This document shows, piece after piece, positions 1 to 8,854 of a stretch of DNA of 64,000 nt. The position numbers and the translations under genes are program-made. The stretch's first letter is position 1; every line of letters begins with the position of its first letter. This DNA is from Yponomeuta sedellus (lineage: Eukaryota; Arthropoda; Insecta; Lepidoptera; Yponomeutidae): positions 20,659,878 to 20,723,877 of the forward strand of contig OW203740.1 of the NCBI GenBank assembly GCA_934045075.1, given 5' to 3'. Under the pieces are notes generated by a model, which worked only from the letters and a program-made list of their open reading frames with translations, was not told the origin of the DNA and did not search any database.

Positions 1-80
1 GAAGATGAAGAAGAGAGACCTCTTGAGGACTCATGATTAGTAAAACCTGTTAAGGTTTTTGAGATATTCGTGAGATATTC

Positions 81-305
81 TCATAGGTACTGACTGAAAA
101 CCAGCGCTGAGGGCTCACAGCCTCAGCAAAATGCTGATTCAGCTGCCTTCTGCACCAACGGAAACACACCGCGACAAAACTGCTTAAATTGTGTTTCCTG
201 CCTTACATTTTGATGTTCTCCGATAAGTTTGTTTCATGTTTGTTAGGAGATTTGTGTGTGTGACTGTTGATGCAATAAATGTTTCTGTTTCTCTTTCTTT
301 CTATT
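81..305 (+). repeat. Retroposon 3' end, repeat iota, copy 1
   Basis: This stretch shares a GACTGAAAACCAGCGCTG-like block, a GTCAGCTGCC-like block, an ACACACCG block and a CAATAAATGT plus pyrimidine-rich tail with 41936-42128. The AATAAA-like signal followed by a simple tail suggests the 3' end of a non-LTR retroposon. The parent element is not visible here. Confidence 0.55.
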
Positions 306-696
306 TGTTGAATCTATTTTAAATAGCAACTGTAACTGCTACATGTGTAACCCATGTCTATGCTCACAACAAATATTCTTATAAAAGACTAATTTTGCGG
401 TCGGGTTTATATTTTTACAATAACGTTTGCTTAAAATACTTACGATATTTTCTATTTCACCTTCCGACCATCCAGTGTTAGTCTCCAGCCGATTCATTTC
501 TAAGGGCAGCTCTTCACCCAGCCGCAATCGGGCACGTACTATTGCCGCACTGAGCGCCAAATAATACCAACAGTGTTATTCGCACCATTGGGGAAGGACT
601 GACAGGTTACCCTAGTTTCGGACGTTACGAAGTATTATAAGAAAAGCTGTATATTGAAAGTTACTTTGTATGTTTTTGTCAATAAGTTACTTACTT

Positions 697-1204
697 AGAA
701 TAACAGGATACGCAATTGTCTGATTAGAGAACGTTGTGGACTGAAAGAGGATGTAGTGATTAGAATTGAGAAAGGAATTTTGCGTTGATTTGTACATATG
801 GAGAGGATTAAGGAAGGAAGATTGACGAACAAATATATACCTACTGCGAATGTGAGTGGAAGGGCTGGTAAGGGACGTCCGAGGCGAACATACATCGACC
901 AAATAGGAGATGTATTATCAAAGTGGAAGATAGAAAGTATCCGGAACCGGCGTGCGTGCATGCAACGACTTATGTTATTTAGTAAGATACAAAGAACTGT
1001 TACCAAGAGCTTGCCGATAAACTGCAATAGCAGTTTAGCAAACTATTGATGTTGTAATCTTGCATTGTTTACAGTGAATAAATATATATTTAAAATAAAA
1101 TGAACGTTGATGAAGCGAAGGTGATCTGTCAGGATCGTGGCAAGTGGCAATCCCTGGTCTCTGCCTACCCCTCTGGGATACATCCGTGAGGTTATGTATG
1201 TATG
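697..1204 (+). pseudogene. LINE family D, 3' terminal ORF fragment
   Basis: Translation gives the C-terminal tail typical of endonuclease/reverse-transcriptase LINEs of the RTE type: a CLIRERCGLKED block, a degraded W-x-G-H-x-E-R-M block, GRAGKGRPRRTYIDQIG, RNRRACMQRLM and, after an interruption, VDEAKVICQDRGKWQSLVSAYP. Related fragments lie at 5767-6307, 11033-11245 and 21150-21645. An in-frame TGA breaks the reading before the FGHVERM-like block, and a 125-bp foreign segment (975-1099) splits it. It is a dead, 5'-truncated copy. Confidence 0.8.
975..1099 (+). repeat. Short insertion inside LINE D fragment
   Basis: The LINE D sequence reads CGACTTATG then GAACGTTGATG in other copies (for example the complement at 21230-21250). 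Here those halves are separated by about 125 bp that end in GTGAATAAATATATATT and an A-rich run. It resembles a 3'-UTR or LINE-tail fragment with a poly(A) signal. Only a 2-3 bp duplication (TG or ATG) can be seen at the ends. Confidence 0.5.
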
Positions 1205-1216
1205 TACTACGGCCCG

Positions 1217-1378
1217 AACTGATATATTAGGTTTGAGATGACTTAAGAAAAGATGGTCAGAGTAGGGTTTTTATTCCAGCTGCCTTATTCTTCATTATAC
1301 TACAGCCCGAAGGCAGCGGCTTAGATTTTACATTGCTCATTGACATTCAGCACAGAAAATGTAAGTTGTTAATATTAA
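1217..1378 (+). repeat. Repeat kappa, copy 1
   Basis: The block contains GAAAAGATGGTCAGAGT, CCCGAAGGCAGCGGCTTA and CATTGACATTCAGCA, shared with 21815-22130 (+) and 28080-28270 (-). The better-preserved copies end in ACGTTGAAATAAA followed by TTGAA-rich repeats, as expected of a non-LTR retroposon 3' end. Confidence 0.55.
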
Positions 1379-1556
1379 CATTGCTTCTGGCCCCACACTA
1401 GGACACCCTGTGTCGTGGGAACCAGAAAACCGAAATCACACACATGTAAACATCCAAGACCCGGGGTTTTTTTATTTTGTTCCCAGCCTGGGTTCGAATC
1501 AAGGACCTCTGGGATGGTAAGCCGATGCACTACCGCTGCGCTGCAGAGGTCGTCAT
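1379..1556 (-). repeat. SINE-delta, copy 1
   Basis: On the - strand this reads as a tRNA-like part with a GATTCGAACCCAGG B-box region, then a GTAAACATCC-complement segment, and ends in GGGGCCAGAAGC. Related copies are at 24563-24725 (-), 31545-31725 (+) and 41043-41165 (+). It is a tRNA-derived SINE; the A box is degraded. Confidence 0.6.
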
Positions 1557-1584
1557 AGGGGCTATGATACAGCTTTCGATAAAA

Positions 1585-2299
1585 AATACCTTCTTTTAAA
1601 AACCTATTTAGAGGCTAAAAATTCCACCCATGCCGGGATTCGCGACCTCTGGCTATCCGTGCCAGCGCTCTTTCCGACTGAGCTAATGGGCGACTCACCG
1701 GCATAAATGAAATTTCGAACCTCTTTACACTATTCTCTGTATTAAGTACAGGCAGCGACATCTGGCTGAACTAAATACTTTGCAGTTAGGTTTTTACATC
1801 GGAATGATATCGTTGTACCCAAATGATTATACTATTTTCATTTTTAATGCACTAACCCGTGCTAAGGACAATTTTAAAAACCTATTTAGAGGCTAAAAAT
1901 TCCACCCATGCCGGGATTCGCGACCTCTGGCTATCAGTGCCAGCGCTCTATCCAACTGAGCTAATGGGCGACTCACCGGCATAAATGAAATTTCGAACCT
2001 CTTTACACTATTCTCTGTATTAAGTACAGGCAGCGACATCTGGCTGAACTAAATACTTTGCAGTTAGGTTTTTACATCGGAATGATATCGTTTTACCCAA
2101 ATGATTATACTATTTTCATTTTTAATGCACTAACCCGTGCTAAGGACAATTTTAAAAACCTATTTAGAGGCTAAAAATTCCACCCATGCCGGGATTCGCG
2201 ACCTCTGGCTATCAGTGCCAGCGCTTTTTCCGACTGAGCTAATGGGCGACTGAGCACGGGTTAGTGCATTAAAAATAAAAATAGTATAATACCTTCTTT
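1585..2299 (-). repeat. SINE-alpha tandem trimer with target-site duplication
   Basis: Three head-to-tail SINE-alpha units lie in - orientation with a 278-bp period (AACCTATTTA at 1601, 1879 and 2157). All share the same 6-bp loss in the B box (GGATTCGCGACC in place of GGATTCGAACCCGCGACC). The third unit stops within the tRNA-like part and is followed by a + oriented SINE tail (2253-2287). A 12-bp direct repeat, AATACCTTCTTT, flanks the whole array (1585-1596 and 2288-2299), so the array plus inverted tail occupies one insertion site. Confidence 0.8.
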
Positions 2300-2660
2300 G
2301 TAAAGCTCAGGATAAAAATAATTTTATTTATTACGTTTTCCCTGTGGTCCAGAGGCAAGCTGAAACCGAGACCCAGCTGTGTGTGTGGTTGTGTGTACGT
2401 GTGAGTGATTTACTAGTCCGCGCGACACGGGTCGCGAATTACGACATATTTCTCAGCGACTGTCTCATTTACTAGAGTTTTTGCTGGTCCAAAGTTGGGA
2501 AAGAAATATTTCAATGCGGGGGAATTATGATGATAGGTGGGTAACTAATTGTAGACGGAAAATAATAAAAAACATCCACAACGAAGGATTATAGAAGACC
2601 CTTCTTTCTAACGATAGTTCTTTATGATAGCTAGCCGGCTCAGCCATCTAGTCAAATTTA
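2300..2660. other. Intergenic, no recognised feature
   Basis: No coding pattern, RNA gene or known repeat was recognised. A short GT-rich tract lies near 2380-2405. Confidence 0.4.
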
Positions 2661-2829
2661 AATTATTTTAAAAACCTATTTAGAGGCTAAAAATTCCACC
2701 CATGCCGGGATTCGAACCCGCGACCTCTGGCTATCCGTGCCAGCGCTCTTTCCAACTGAGTAGGTTTTTTAAAATTGTTCTTAGCACTGGTTAGTGCATT
2801 AAAATAATATAAGTTTGAATTATTTTAAA
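2661..2829 (+). repeat. SINE-alpha, internally inverted insertion
   Basis: A - oriented 5' part of SINE-alpha (2673 to about 2760, with a GGATTCGAACCCGCGACC B-box complement) is followed directly by a + oriented 3' part (TAGGTTTTTTAAAATTG then GCACTGGTTAGTGCATT). The pair is flanked by AATTATTTTAAA at 2661-2672 and 2818-2829. This is the layout expected from twin-primed reverse transcription. Confidence 0.75.
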
Positions 2830-2883
2830 GAAAATCGTTTTCTTTTGTTTTGATGTCAGTCGAGTCGAGACCCAGAGCTTCTT

Positions 2884-3140
2884 CTTCAGGCTATATTAGT
2901 CCACTGCTGGACATAGCCCTCCTCTAATGAGCGCCATAGCGCAAGGTTGTGCCATCATTGGGGGGTAATGCCCATAATCCCGACGCTGGGCATGCGGGTT
3001 GGGGATCGCAGTTTAGTGGGATTGTACTGCAGGGAGCGCTGCTGCCCACCTCCCGGTTTGTGTCCCTTAGTCGCCTTTTACAACGCCCGCGGGAAGAATT
3101 TGGGTTGGTGCTATTCTCTAGGCCGACACCACACAGCACA
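2884..3140 (-). repeat. SINE-eta, copy 1
   Basis: On the - strand it begins in GTCGGCCTAGAGAATAGCAC, runs through CCGCGGGC and CCCAGCGTCGGGATTATGGG, and ends in GAGGAGGGCTATGTCCAGCA and GTGGACTAATATAGCCTGAA. Other copies are 7806-8050 (-), 27370-27590 (+), 49660-49915 (+) and 55398-55653 (+). The last ~55 bases match the end of the LINE coding fragment at 38210-38527. Confidence 0.7.
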
Positions 3141-3181
3141 AGGATATCGAGATCCAGAGCTAGGCTAGGGTGAAGAATAAG

Positions 3182-3435
3182 AAGAATAAGAATAGTTATA
3201 TATGAAACGGGTCTAATTGCGATATTTATTAGGTAAAACGTAATTACCTTATTTCCCGACGTCACGGCAGCGATACTCGCCACTTCAGTCTACCCGAGAC
3301 CACGGCAACTGTAACGCTGCCGAAACGTCGGGAAATAAGGTAATTCCGTTTCACCTAGTAAATAATCGCGATTTGACTCGTTTAATATATGAGTATCGCG
3401 AATCATTAAGAAATACAAAGAATAAGAATAGTTAT
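3182..3435. repeat. Foldback repeat 1, copy 1
   Basis: Inverted arms run from about 3200 to 3390, with AACGGGTC, GGTAAAAC, AATTACCTTATTTCCCGACG on the left and the complements on the right around a CGAAACGTCGGGAAATAAGG block. An 18-bp identical direct repeat, AAGAATAAGAATAGTTAT, flanks it at 3182-3199 and 3418-3435. Close copies are at 49446-49638 and 55184-55377, with a fragment at 35080-35150. Confidence 0.65.
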
Positions 3436-3654
3436 TGTGAGCATAGGGTTTCGATAAAAAACAGAGAGAGAGAGAGAGAACTTTATTTTAATTTAATCGT
3501 TGATTTTACGCATTTTAATAATTAGAGTACTACAGTACACAGGGGGTCATTTGAGATGAGATTGCAAGGTAGTCGAAATTTGTTAGCTATTGGAAAATGT
3601 TCTGTGTAAGCTATTGGGCGGAATCTTACCTAAACGTCGAATGAGAAATCCTGT

Positions 3655-3850
3655 ATGATATCAACCCTTTGTACTACTGGGGCACGCGTAACTTCCTGCA
3701 TCACAGGAAGGTTAGGTCGTACTCCACCACGGAGGCCAAGTCCGTGGCGGAGAATTGAAAGACAGTGGCCGGCCATAAGGCCTCTTACATGGATTAACGA
3801 CTGCCATTACATGACAGCCGGGACCAACGGCTTAGCGTTGCGTTGAACGA
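3655..3850 (-). repeat. SINE-beta, truncated
   Basis: It matches the 3' two-thirds of the full SINE-beta at 63459-63831 in reverse orientation (ATCAACCCTTTG start, CAGGAAGGTTAGG, CCACCACGG, GACTGCCATTACATG). The 5S-like head is missing. Confidence 0.7.
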
Positions 3851-3905
3851 TCGTCGCGAATACTTCGTTCACACTTATAACACATTTTAAACTTTCGCGA
3901 CTTGA

Positions 3906-4216
3906 ACACATTATTAGAATATTTTTGGGGCTTAATCGCGTAGTTTATTGCTATTTTACCTCGACGTTTCGACGACGTTACAGTCGTGAAGAAGTGTTCG
4001 TGTCGAAAAAAGTCGCATGGCTTATCGTCTGACATTGTCAGTGTAGTGTGTCGCAACCCTAATAGAGTATTGTGATGGCTGATTAAGGGTAGTCTGAATT
4101 TTTATCAGCCGAAGATGTGAGCGGGCACCAGCCATCAGTCTTCTCGTGACCACGATGACTGTAACATCATTGAAACCTCATCGTCGTTAAGCCCCGAAAA
4201 TATTCTAACAAGTGTA
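3906..4216. repeat. Foldback repeat 2
   Basis: The left arm (3912-3934, TTAGAATATTTTTGGGGCTTAA) is the near-perfect complement of the right arm (4187-4209, TTAAGCCCCGAAAATATTCTAA). The interior holds CGACGTTTCGACGACGTTAC and GACTGTAACATCATTGAAAC, which also look like diverged complements. It is a non-coding foldback element of about 310 bp. Confidence 0.6.
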
Positions 4217-4625
4217 GTGCGAAGTACATTAGGTCTTAAAAAGAGTCGCATTGATCTCAGGCCTTAGTGAGGTTGGAAATTCAACAGACTCATTTGTTTT
4301 TTTTAATAATAATATTATCTCTAGCGGTCAAGGTCTCAACCTAATCCGGAGGTACCAGGAGCCCATAAACAGCCAGCAGTGTTGTCTGTCACGCATAATT
4401 AGCCCCGGACGGCGCGCGGCCCATTAGGCCTGCACATTAACGTCCTCAGCTCGCCTAGCACCCTAGTACAGTCAACAGCTGGTACAGGGTACACCCTAGT
4501 AAAGGGCTCTTTATACTCAGTTAAGACACGGTTACTTTGGCCCTGATCAACCTTTACATTTTTCTAGTTAACGTTAGAAATTCAATACACAATTGTACAA
4601 TTTTTCATGAAAAAAATTCACTTTA

Positions 4626-4792
4626 TAGACTTTTAGTCCGGATACGGATTACGGGTGTTGTTGTATACTTACCAGTGTGAGACGCGAGCTCCGTCTCTGC
4701 TCACCATGATTAAGTTCTGCGAATCGCAGCGCAACCTGGTCGGACTCTTCCGATATAACAATACCCGTAAGTAGATCCGGACTAAAAGTCTA
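4626..4792. repeat. Foldback repeat 3, copy 1
   Basis: Terminal inverted repeats TAGACTTTTAGTCCGGA and TCCGGACTAAAAGTCTA bound 167 bp with internal CGAGCTCCGTCTCTGCTCAC and GGTCGGACTCTTCCG. Copy 2 is 58521-58699 and a fragment lies at 37455-37490. Similarity continues to the right of both copies (ACAATGTGTTGT), so the mobile unit may be larger. Confidence 0.65.
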
Positions 4793-5072
4793 CAATGTGT
4801 TGTACTTACGAAAATTTTAGTTCAAAAAAAATTCACGTTTTCTCATGTAAAACCTTATCTAAACTACTGGGATTTTACTGGACGGCAAAACATCAGTGAA
4901 AAACGTCGCTGATGGTTTCTCCAACTCGTATCTCTCTCTTTCAGAGAGAAGTCCTGTGCCCCTCAATGCTGTATTATTTAACAAATAAAATGAGTCAACA
5001 CTCCAGGGATTTTCTAGCAGCCGTTGAAGACTTCGACTATCATCCGGCCTTGTTACAAACGGGGACATAAAC

Positions 5073-5628
5073 TAAAGGAAGGCCAATAAGACGAAATAAA
5101 GAATATAAACAAAGTTTCAGGGGTTCTAAACATTTTTATTTGAATAAATTATAGTTATAGAAATTTCGGATTCCTTATTCTAATCGCTGTCGTCTGTATT
5201 AGTCAAATATGATTCACCGGAAGAGTCCTAGGCTGTAGAGAGCCGCCAGGCTGTGATTCCATAATTAAAACAGCAAAAATCAACAAGAAAACTAACGGTA
5301 ACGGATTAATAAACACAATAAACTTAGTAAATACGGAAACGAAAAAATACGTATCACTTCGAACGTAATCTAAATATTATAGTTCACACTATTATATTAT
5401 AAACTATTATAGTTCACAAAATAATGGATGACACCAAATGTTGACAACTACCGTACTGAAAGTTTTCGCGTACCACGAAATACGCAACAACAGCTGTCGT
5501 CGATCAAATGACGCCATTACCGCATACGTGTGACAAGGACAGAGATAATAATCGTTCACTATAGCAATGTAACTCGGTAACGGCCCGTTTGTTTACATTC
5601 TTTATCTCGTCTCATTGGCCTTCCTTTA
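5073..5628. mobile_element. 556-bp TIR element, non-autonomous
   Basis: 41-bp terminal inverted repeats (5073-5113 and 5588-5628) differ at about four positions. They begin TAAAGGAAGGCCAATAAGAC, giving a possible TA target duplication. The interior has no transposase-like reading frame. The flanks (about 4960-5065 and 5640-5730) resemble each other, both carrying CTAGCAGCCGTTGAAGA-like and CCACCCGGC-like blocks. The superfamily is not assigned. Confidence 0.65.
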
Positions 5629-5766
5629 TTGGACTTGTCAAAACAAACTAGATGAGCCCAACCAAGCTCGAAGGGTTTACCAGCAGCCATTGAAGAGCAC
5701 TGGCCACCACCCGGCAACATAATCCTATCAGCTTAATGATAGTAAATTTTATATTGCATCCGAGTC

Positions 5767-6307
5767 ACATACATAACCTCACGCCTGTATCCCAGGGGGG
5801 TAGGCAGAGACCAGGGACTGCCACTTGCCACGATCCTGACACCTAACCTTCGCTTCATCAACGTTCATAAGTCTTTGTAAGGGCGGTGGTAGCGGAGCGG
5901 TGTAGAACGCCGGCCTCTCAACCGGGAGTTCGTGGGTTCAAACCCCGGCATGTACCAATGACTTTGTTTTCTAAGTTATGTACATTTGTGAAATTATAGT
6001 AGCAATACCACTCGCCGACGGTGAAGGAAAACATCGTAAGGAAACTCTAGTGTCTGAAGTGTTAACGTGCCTCAGCGCTTGCTACGTACAATGGCCCAAC
6101 TATGAGGCTAAGTGCGGAAATCTCAGGTCTAACTAACTAAGTCTTTGCATGCACGCACGCCGGTTCCGGGTACTTTTTATCTTTACCTTTGCTAATACTC
6201 GTACATCCCCTGTTTGGTCAATGTATGTCCGCCTGGGACGTCCTTTACTAGCTCTTCATTATTTTTGTCAATCTTTCTTCCTTCATCCTCTCCACATGTC
6301 CAAACCG
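5767..6307 (-). pseudogene. LINE family D fragment, split by a SINE
   Basis: The complement encodes the same C-terminal tail as 697-1204 (CPPGT-type RPRR, IDQ, RRACMQR and DRGKWQSLVS-like blocks, degraded). It is split by SINE-epsilon at 5878-6137, and the two halves rejoin cleanly at a duplicated TAAGTCTTTG. Confidence 0.75.
5868..6147 (+). repeat. SINE-epsilon with target-site duplication
   Basis: A tRNA-like head (TGGTAGCGGAGCGGTGTAG A-box area, GGTTCAAACCCCGGC B box) is followed by CTTTGTTTTCTAAGTTATG, GGAAAACATCGTAAGGAAAC and a tail GGTCTAACTAACTAAG. The 10-bp TAAGTCTTTG is duplicated at 5868-5877 and 6138-6147. Tail fragments recur at 8084-8182 and 48797-48836. Confidence 0.8.
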
Positions 6308-6589
6308 AGTCACATATACCTACTAAAAAAGTACAAAAGTAATTTTATGTTCTTGCAGGTAAATTTTTTTGTACAGTTTGTCAGTTTTCAACTGCAAGTT
6401 GAATGTGTGATTAGAAACTAACTACTCAGTGTGACACAGAGAGAGAGAGATATATATTTCTTTCTCTCCTTGAGAGAAGCCCTGTATTGGTACCTACATG
6501 TCCGGCGTTACCTCCATAATACGCTATTCCTATAACAAATCAATTAGAAGTATACAGGGACATTTTATATGTTCATGAATTCCGCTTAT

Positions 6590-6770
6590 GAAGCGCTCGT
6601 GGCCTAGGCGAACCTAGTGATTGGAATCAATCACTTGGTTAAGCAACAACAGGCGCGGTCAGGTGCGGGATGGGTGAGCGTCCCGTGACTACCGCTAGCG
6701 GCATTTTTCCGAGCGCTTCCGTGCTTCGCAAGACACGTTAAGCCGTTGGTACCGGCTGTCATATAAGTTT
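6590..6770 (+). repeat. SINE-beta head (5S-like), fused to SINE-gamma
   Basis: The head of SINE-beta is well preserved (GCGCTCGTGGCCTAGGCGAA, AATCACTTGGTTAAGCAACA, GGATGGGTGAGCGTCCCGTG). The TTAAGCA and GGATGGGTGA(C/G)CG blocks correspond to the 5S rRNA internal promoter region. The element stops at GGCTGTCATATAA and SINE-gamma sequence begins. The last 21 bases of SINE-beta reappear at 7013-7035. Confidence 0.75.
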
Positions 6771-6779
6771 TATAAATAT

Positions 6780-7012
6780 TTTTTTGCATCTACTTAATGA
6801 AATTATTTATACAGCGTCCAGTGGTATTTTCACTCACACTAGATAGGTGAAGGGACCACTCCGACGCTGTAGTGTCTGGGACATGGTTTTATAGATGGTG
6901 TAGGCTTGCCCAGCACCTATACCATCCTGACAGCTTAGTCGGCCTAGCCCACAGGAAATACTAGTCAATACGTCCGGAGCCAACCAAGCCGCAGGTTTCC
7001 TCACGATGTCAG
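6780..7012 (-). repeat. SINE-gamma fragment within SINE-beta
   Basis: It matches 24735-25000 (GCATCTACTTAATG, ACAGCGTCCAGTGG, GCTTGCCCAGCACCTAT, CCAACCAAGCCGCAGGTTTC). It stops at CTCACGATGT and passes directly into the SINE-beta tail CAGTGGGGACATACAAGG. The tRNA-like head is absent. Confidence 0.7.
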
Positions 7013-7118
7013 TGGGGACATACAAGGGTTGATAACGATGAATTCCGCAGAAATTGCATGTTTATTTTGAGTAAAGTCATTTCCGTTACGCATTTGTTAC
7101 CCTATCCAGGGCCGCAGG

Positions 7119-7553
7119 GATTTTAACCTAAGTACCTGAACCGCAGTATAGTATACTGCGGTTCAGATATGTTATCAACCCATGTATGTCCCCACTGCTG
7201 GGGCACGAGTCTCTTCCTGCACCGCAGGAAGGTTAGGCCATACTCCACCGCGGGGGCCAATTCCGGGTTGTTGGAGGATTGTAAGACAGTGGCGGGTCTT
7301 ACTGTCAGAAGTTATCAAGTCGCCCATGAGGCCTCTGACATGGCTGACGACTGCCATTACATAAAAGCCGGCACCAACGACTTAGCGTGCCTTGGGAAGC
7401 GCTCAGAAAAATACCACTAGCGGTATTCACGGGACGGTCACCCATCCTGTACCTGACCGCGCCTGTTGTTGCTTAACTCAAGTGATTGATTCCAATCACT
7501 CGGTTCGCCTAGGCCACGAGCGCTTCGCGGTTCAGATACTTAGGTTAAAAATC
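7119..7553. repeat. Long palindrome interrupted by SINE-beta
   Basis: The left arm 7119-7150 is the near-perfect complement of 7152-7169 joined to 7539-7553 (one mismatch and one T indel); the centre is a single G at 7151. The right arm is split at a 12-bp duplicated GCGGTTCAGATA (7158-7169 and 7527-7538) that brackets SINE-beta. The pre-insertion sequence was a ~65-bp near-perfect hairpin. Confidence 0.75.
7170..7526 (-). repeat. SINE-beta, near full length
   Basis: On the - strand it runs from GAAGCGCTCGTGGCCTAGGC through the 5S-like head (TTAAGCAACAACAGGCGC, GGATGGGTGACCGTCCCGTG) and the CTTCTGACAGTAAG body to GGGTTGATAACA. A 12-bp target-site duplication flanks it. 5S-rRNA-derived SINEs form the SINE3 class; assignment here rests on resemblance to the 5S A/C-box region. 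Confidence 0.8.
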
Positions 7554-7805
7554 AAGATATTTCCGATTCACGAGTAACACGTAGCTCCAGGTGTCCGGTA
7601 ATAAACGCAGCCGGGCGCGCGCAAAAAGCGGGCACGCTAACAGTGTAGTCCAGCCTGTCGATGGCGGCGTAATTAATAACGACAGGACCCGCTGATGAGG
7701 GCGATTATCGTTTTAATTGTTGGACGGCGGAGATAATCGACGGAAGCGACACAATTATTGCAAAATCTCGCGTAGGCCGGGGGCTGGAGCATATATCCGG
7801 GCACT

Positions 7806-8050
7806 CGTCGTCAGGCTATACTAGTCCACTGCTGGACATAGCCCTCCCCTAAAAAGCGTCACGTTGTGCTATCATAGGGGGTAATGCCCATAATCCCCAC
7901 GCTGGGCATGCGGGTTGGGGATCGCAGTTCGGTGGAATTGTACTGCAGGGGGCGCTGCTGCCCACCCCCCGGTTTGCGTCCCTTAGTCGCCTTTTACGAC
8001 ACCCGCGGGAAGAATTGGGTTGGTGATATTCTCTAGGCCGAAACCACAAA
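7806..8050 (-). repeat. SINE-eta, copy 2
   Basis: Same layout as 2884-3140, with CCCAGCGTGGGGATTATGGG and the LINE-like GGGCTATGTCCAGCAGTGGA end. A small internal deletion removes part of the GCTC(A/T)TTAGAGGAGG block. Confidence 0.7.
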
Positions 8051-8083
8051 GCAAATCCGGGCACTGCGGTGTGAGTCTCGGTG

Positions 8084-8182
8084 TGAGAGTGCGTCTGAGG
8101 TGTTAGCGTATCTTAGCGCTTGCTACGTACAATGGCCCAATTATGAGGCTAAGTGCGGAAATCTCAGGTCTAACTAACTAGT
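8084..8182 (+). repeat. SINE-epsilon 3' half
   Basis: GTCTGAGGTGTTAGCGTATC, GCTTGCTACGTACAATGGCC and AGTGCGGAAATCTCAGGTCT match 6050-6137. Confidence 0.7.
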
Positions 8183-8278
8183 TGTTCAATAGAGGCATAT
8201 TAGTCTGGTAATAGTCGTTTCATTCACACTATCGTAGTCTAGTAACCAATTGCATTGCAATGGTATAACCCGTGATAC

Positions 8279-8854
8279 TTAAAGGTCTTCGCACATTATA
8301 ACAACTCCACGCCAACGCGGCAGCAACTCTACTCACACTCTCGATGAGTAGTCAACTAGTTGATCCACCCCATGGTCACTAGTGAGCAATGCGTTGTCAA
8401 CGAGTGGACAACGCGGTGTCAACGAGTGGGTAATGCGTATTCAACAGACAACTCGTCTAACCTCAGTTTTCGGTTGAATTTTGTGCAAAGAAGTCGTGTT
8501 GCTTATGAAAAGTCGAACTTTACATTCAATGAACTGGCGATTATAGCTATTATACTCGATAATGAAAATGAACGAAACAGCAGGAAAAAAAGATAATTAT
8601 CGGGTACATGATATGTTGCGACAAAGGAAATCAGAAGGGGAATATTGGAATATCCGGAGACATCTGCTAATTCTATACCTATTTCCGTATGCCGAGGTAC
8701 TTGTTTTATTATATACTTAATATTATTGAGGACATATTGAGGGCTGGCAAATGGTTGCCCGTCACGCGTTTGTCGCAAACGCATAGGCTTAAATTTCAAT
8801 ATTTGGCATAGAGTCGAGTCGCCGTTGAGTTGTTTTAATGTGCGAAGACCTTAA
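8279..8854. mobile_element. TTAA-flanked TIR element, piggyBac-like MITE
   Basis: TTAA occurs at 8279-8282 and 8851-8854. Between them the ends are inverted: GGTCTTCGCACATTATAACA on the left and GAGTTGTTTTAATGTGCGAAGACC (read in parts) on the right. The paralogous repeat at 28790-28800 has a single TTAA (CTACTTAACTCGG) with no insertion, which serves as an empty site. TTAA duplication is the hallmark of piggyBac-type transposition. No transposase is encoded in the 568 bp. Confidence 0.75.

Noticed and set aside
339..560. 73-codon - strand frame with a GTAAGT-like donor after EGEIENI
   Set aside because: No recognised domain, an upstream stop, and no supporting acceptor; not enough to call an exon.
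1585..2299. CRISPR-like regular repeats
   Set aside because: The 278-bp period is a SINE multimer with no short repeat-spacer structure; nothing else in the window resembles a CRISPR array.
8503..8799. 98-codon - strand frame inside the TTAA element
   Set aside because: No transposase motif recognised and the element is only 568 bp; treated as non-coding MITE interior.
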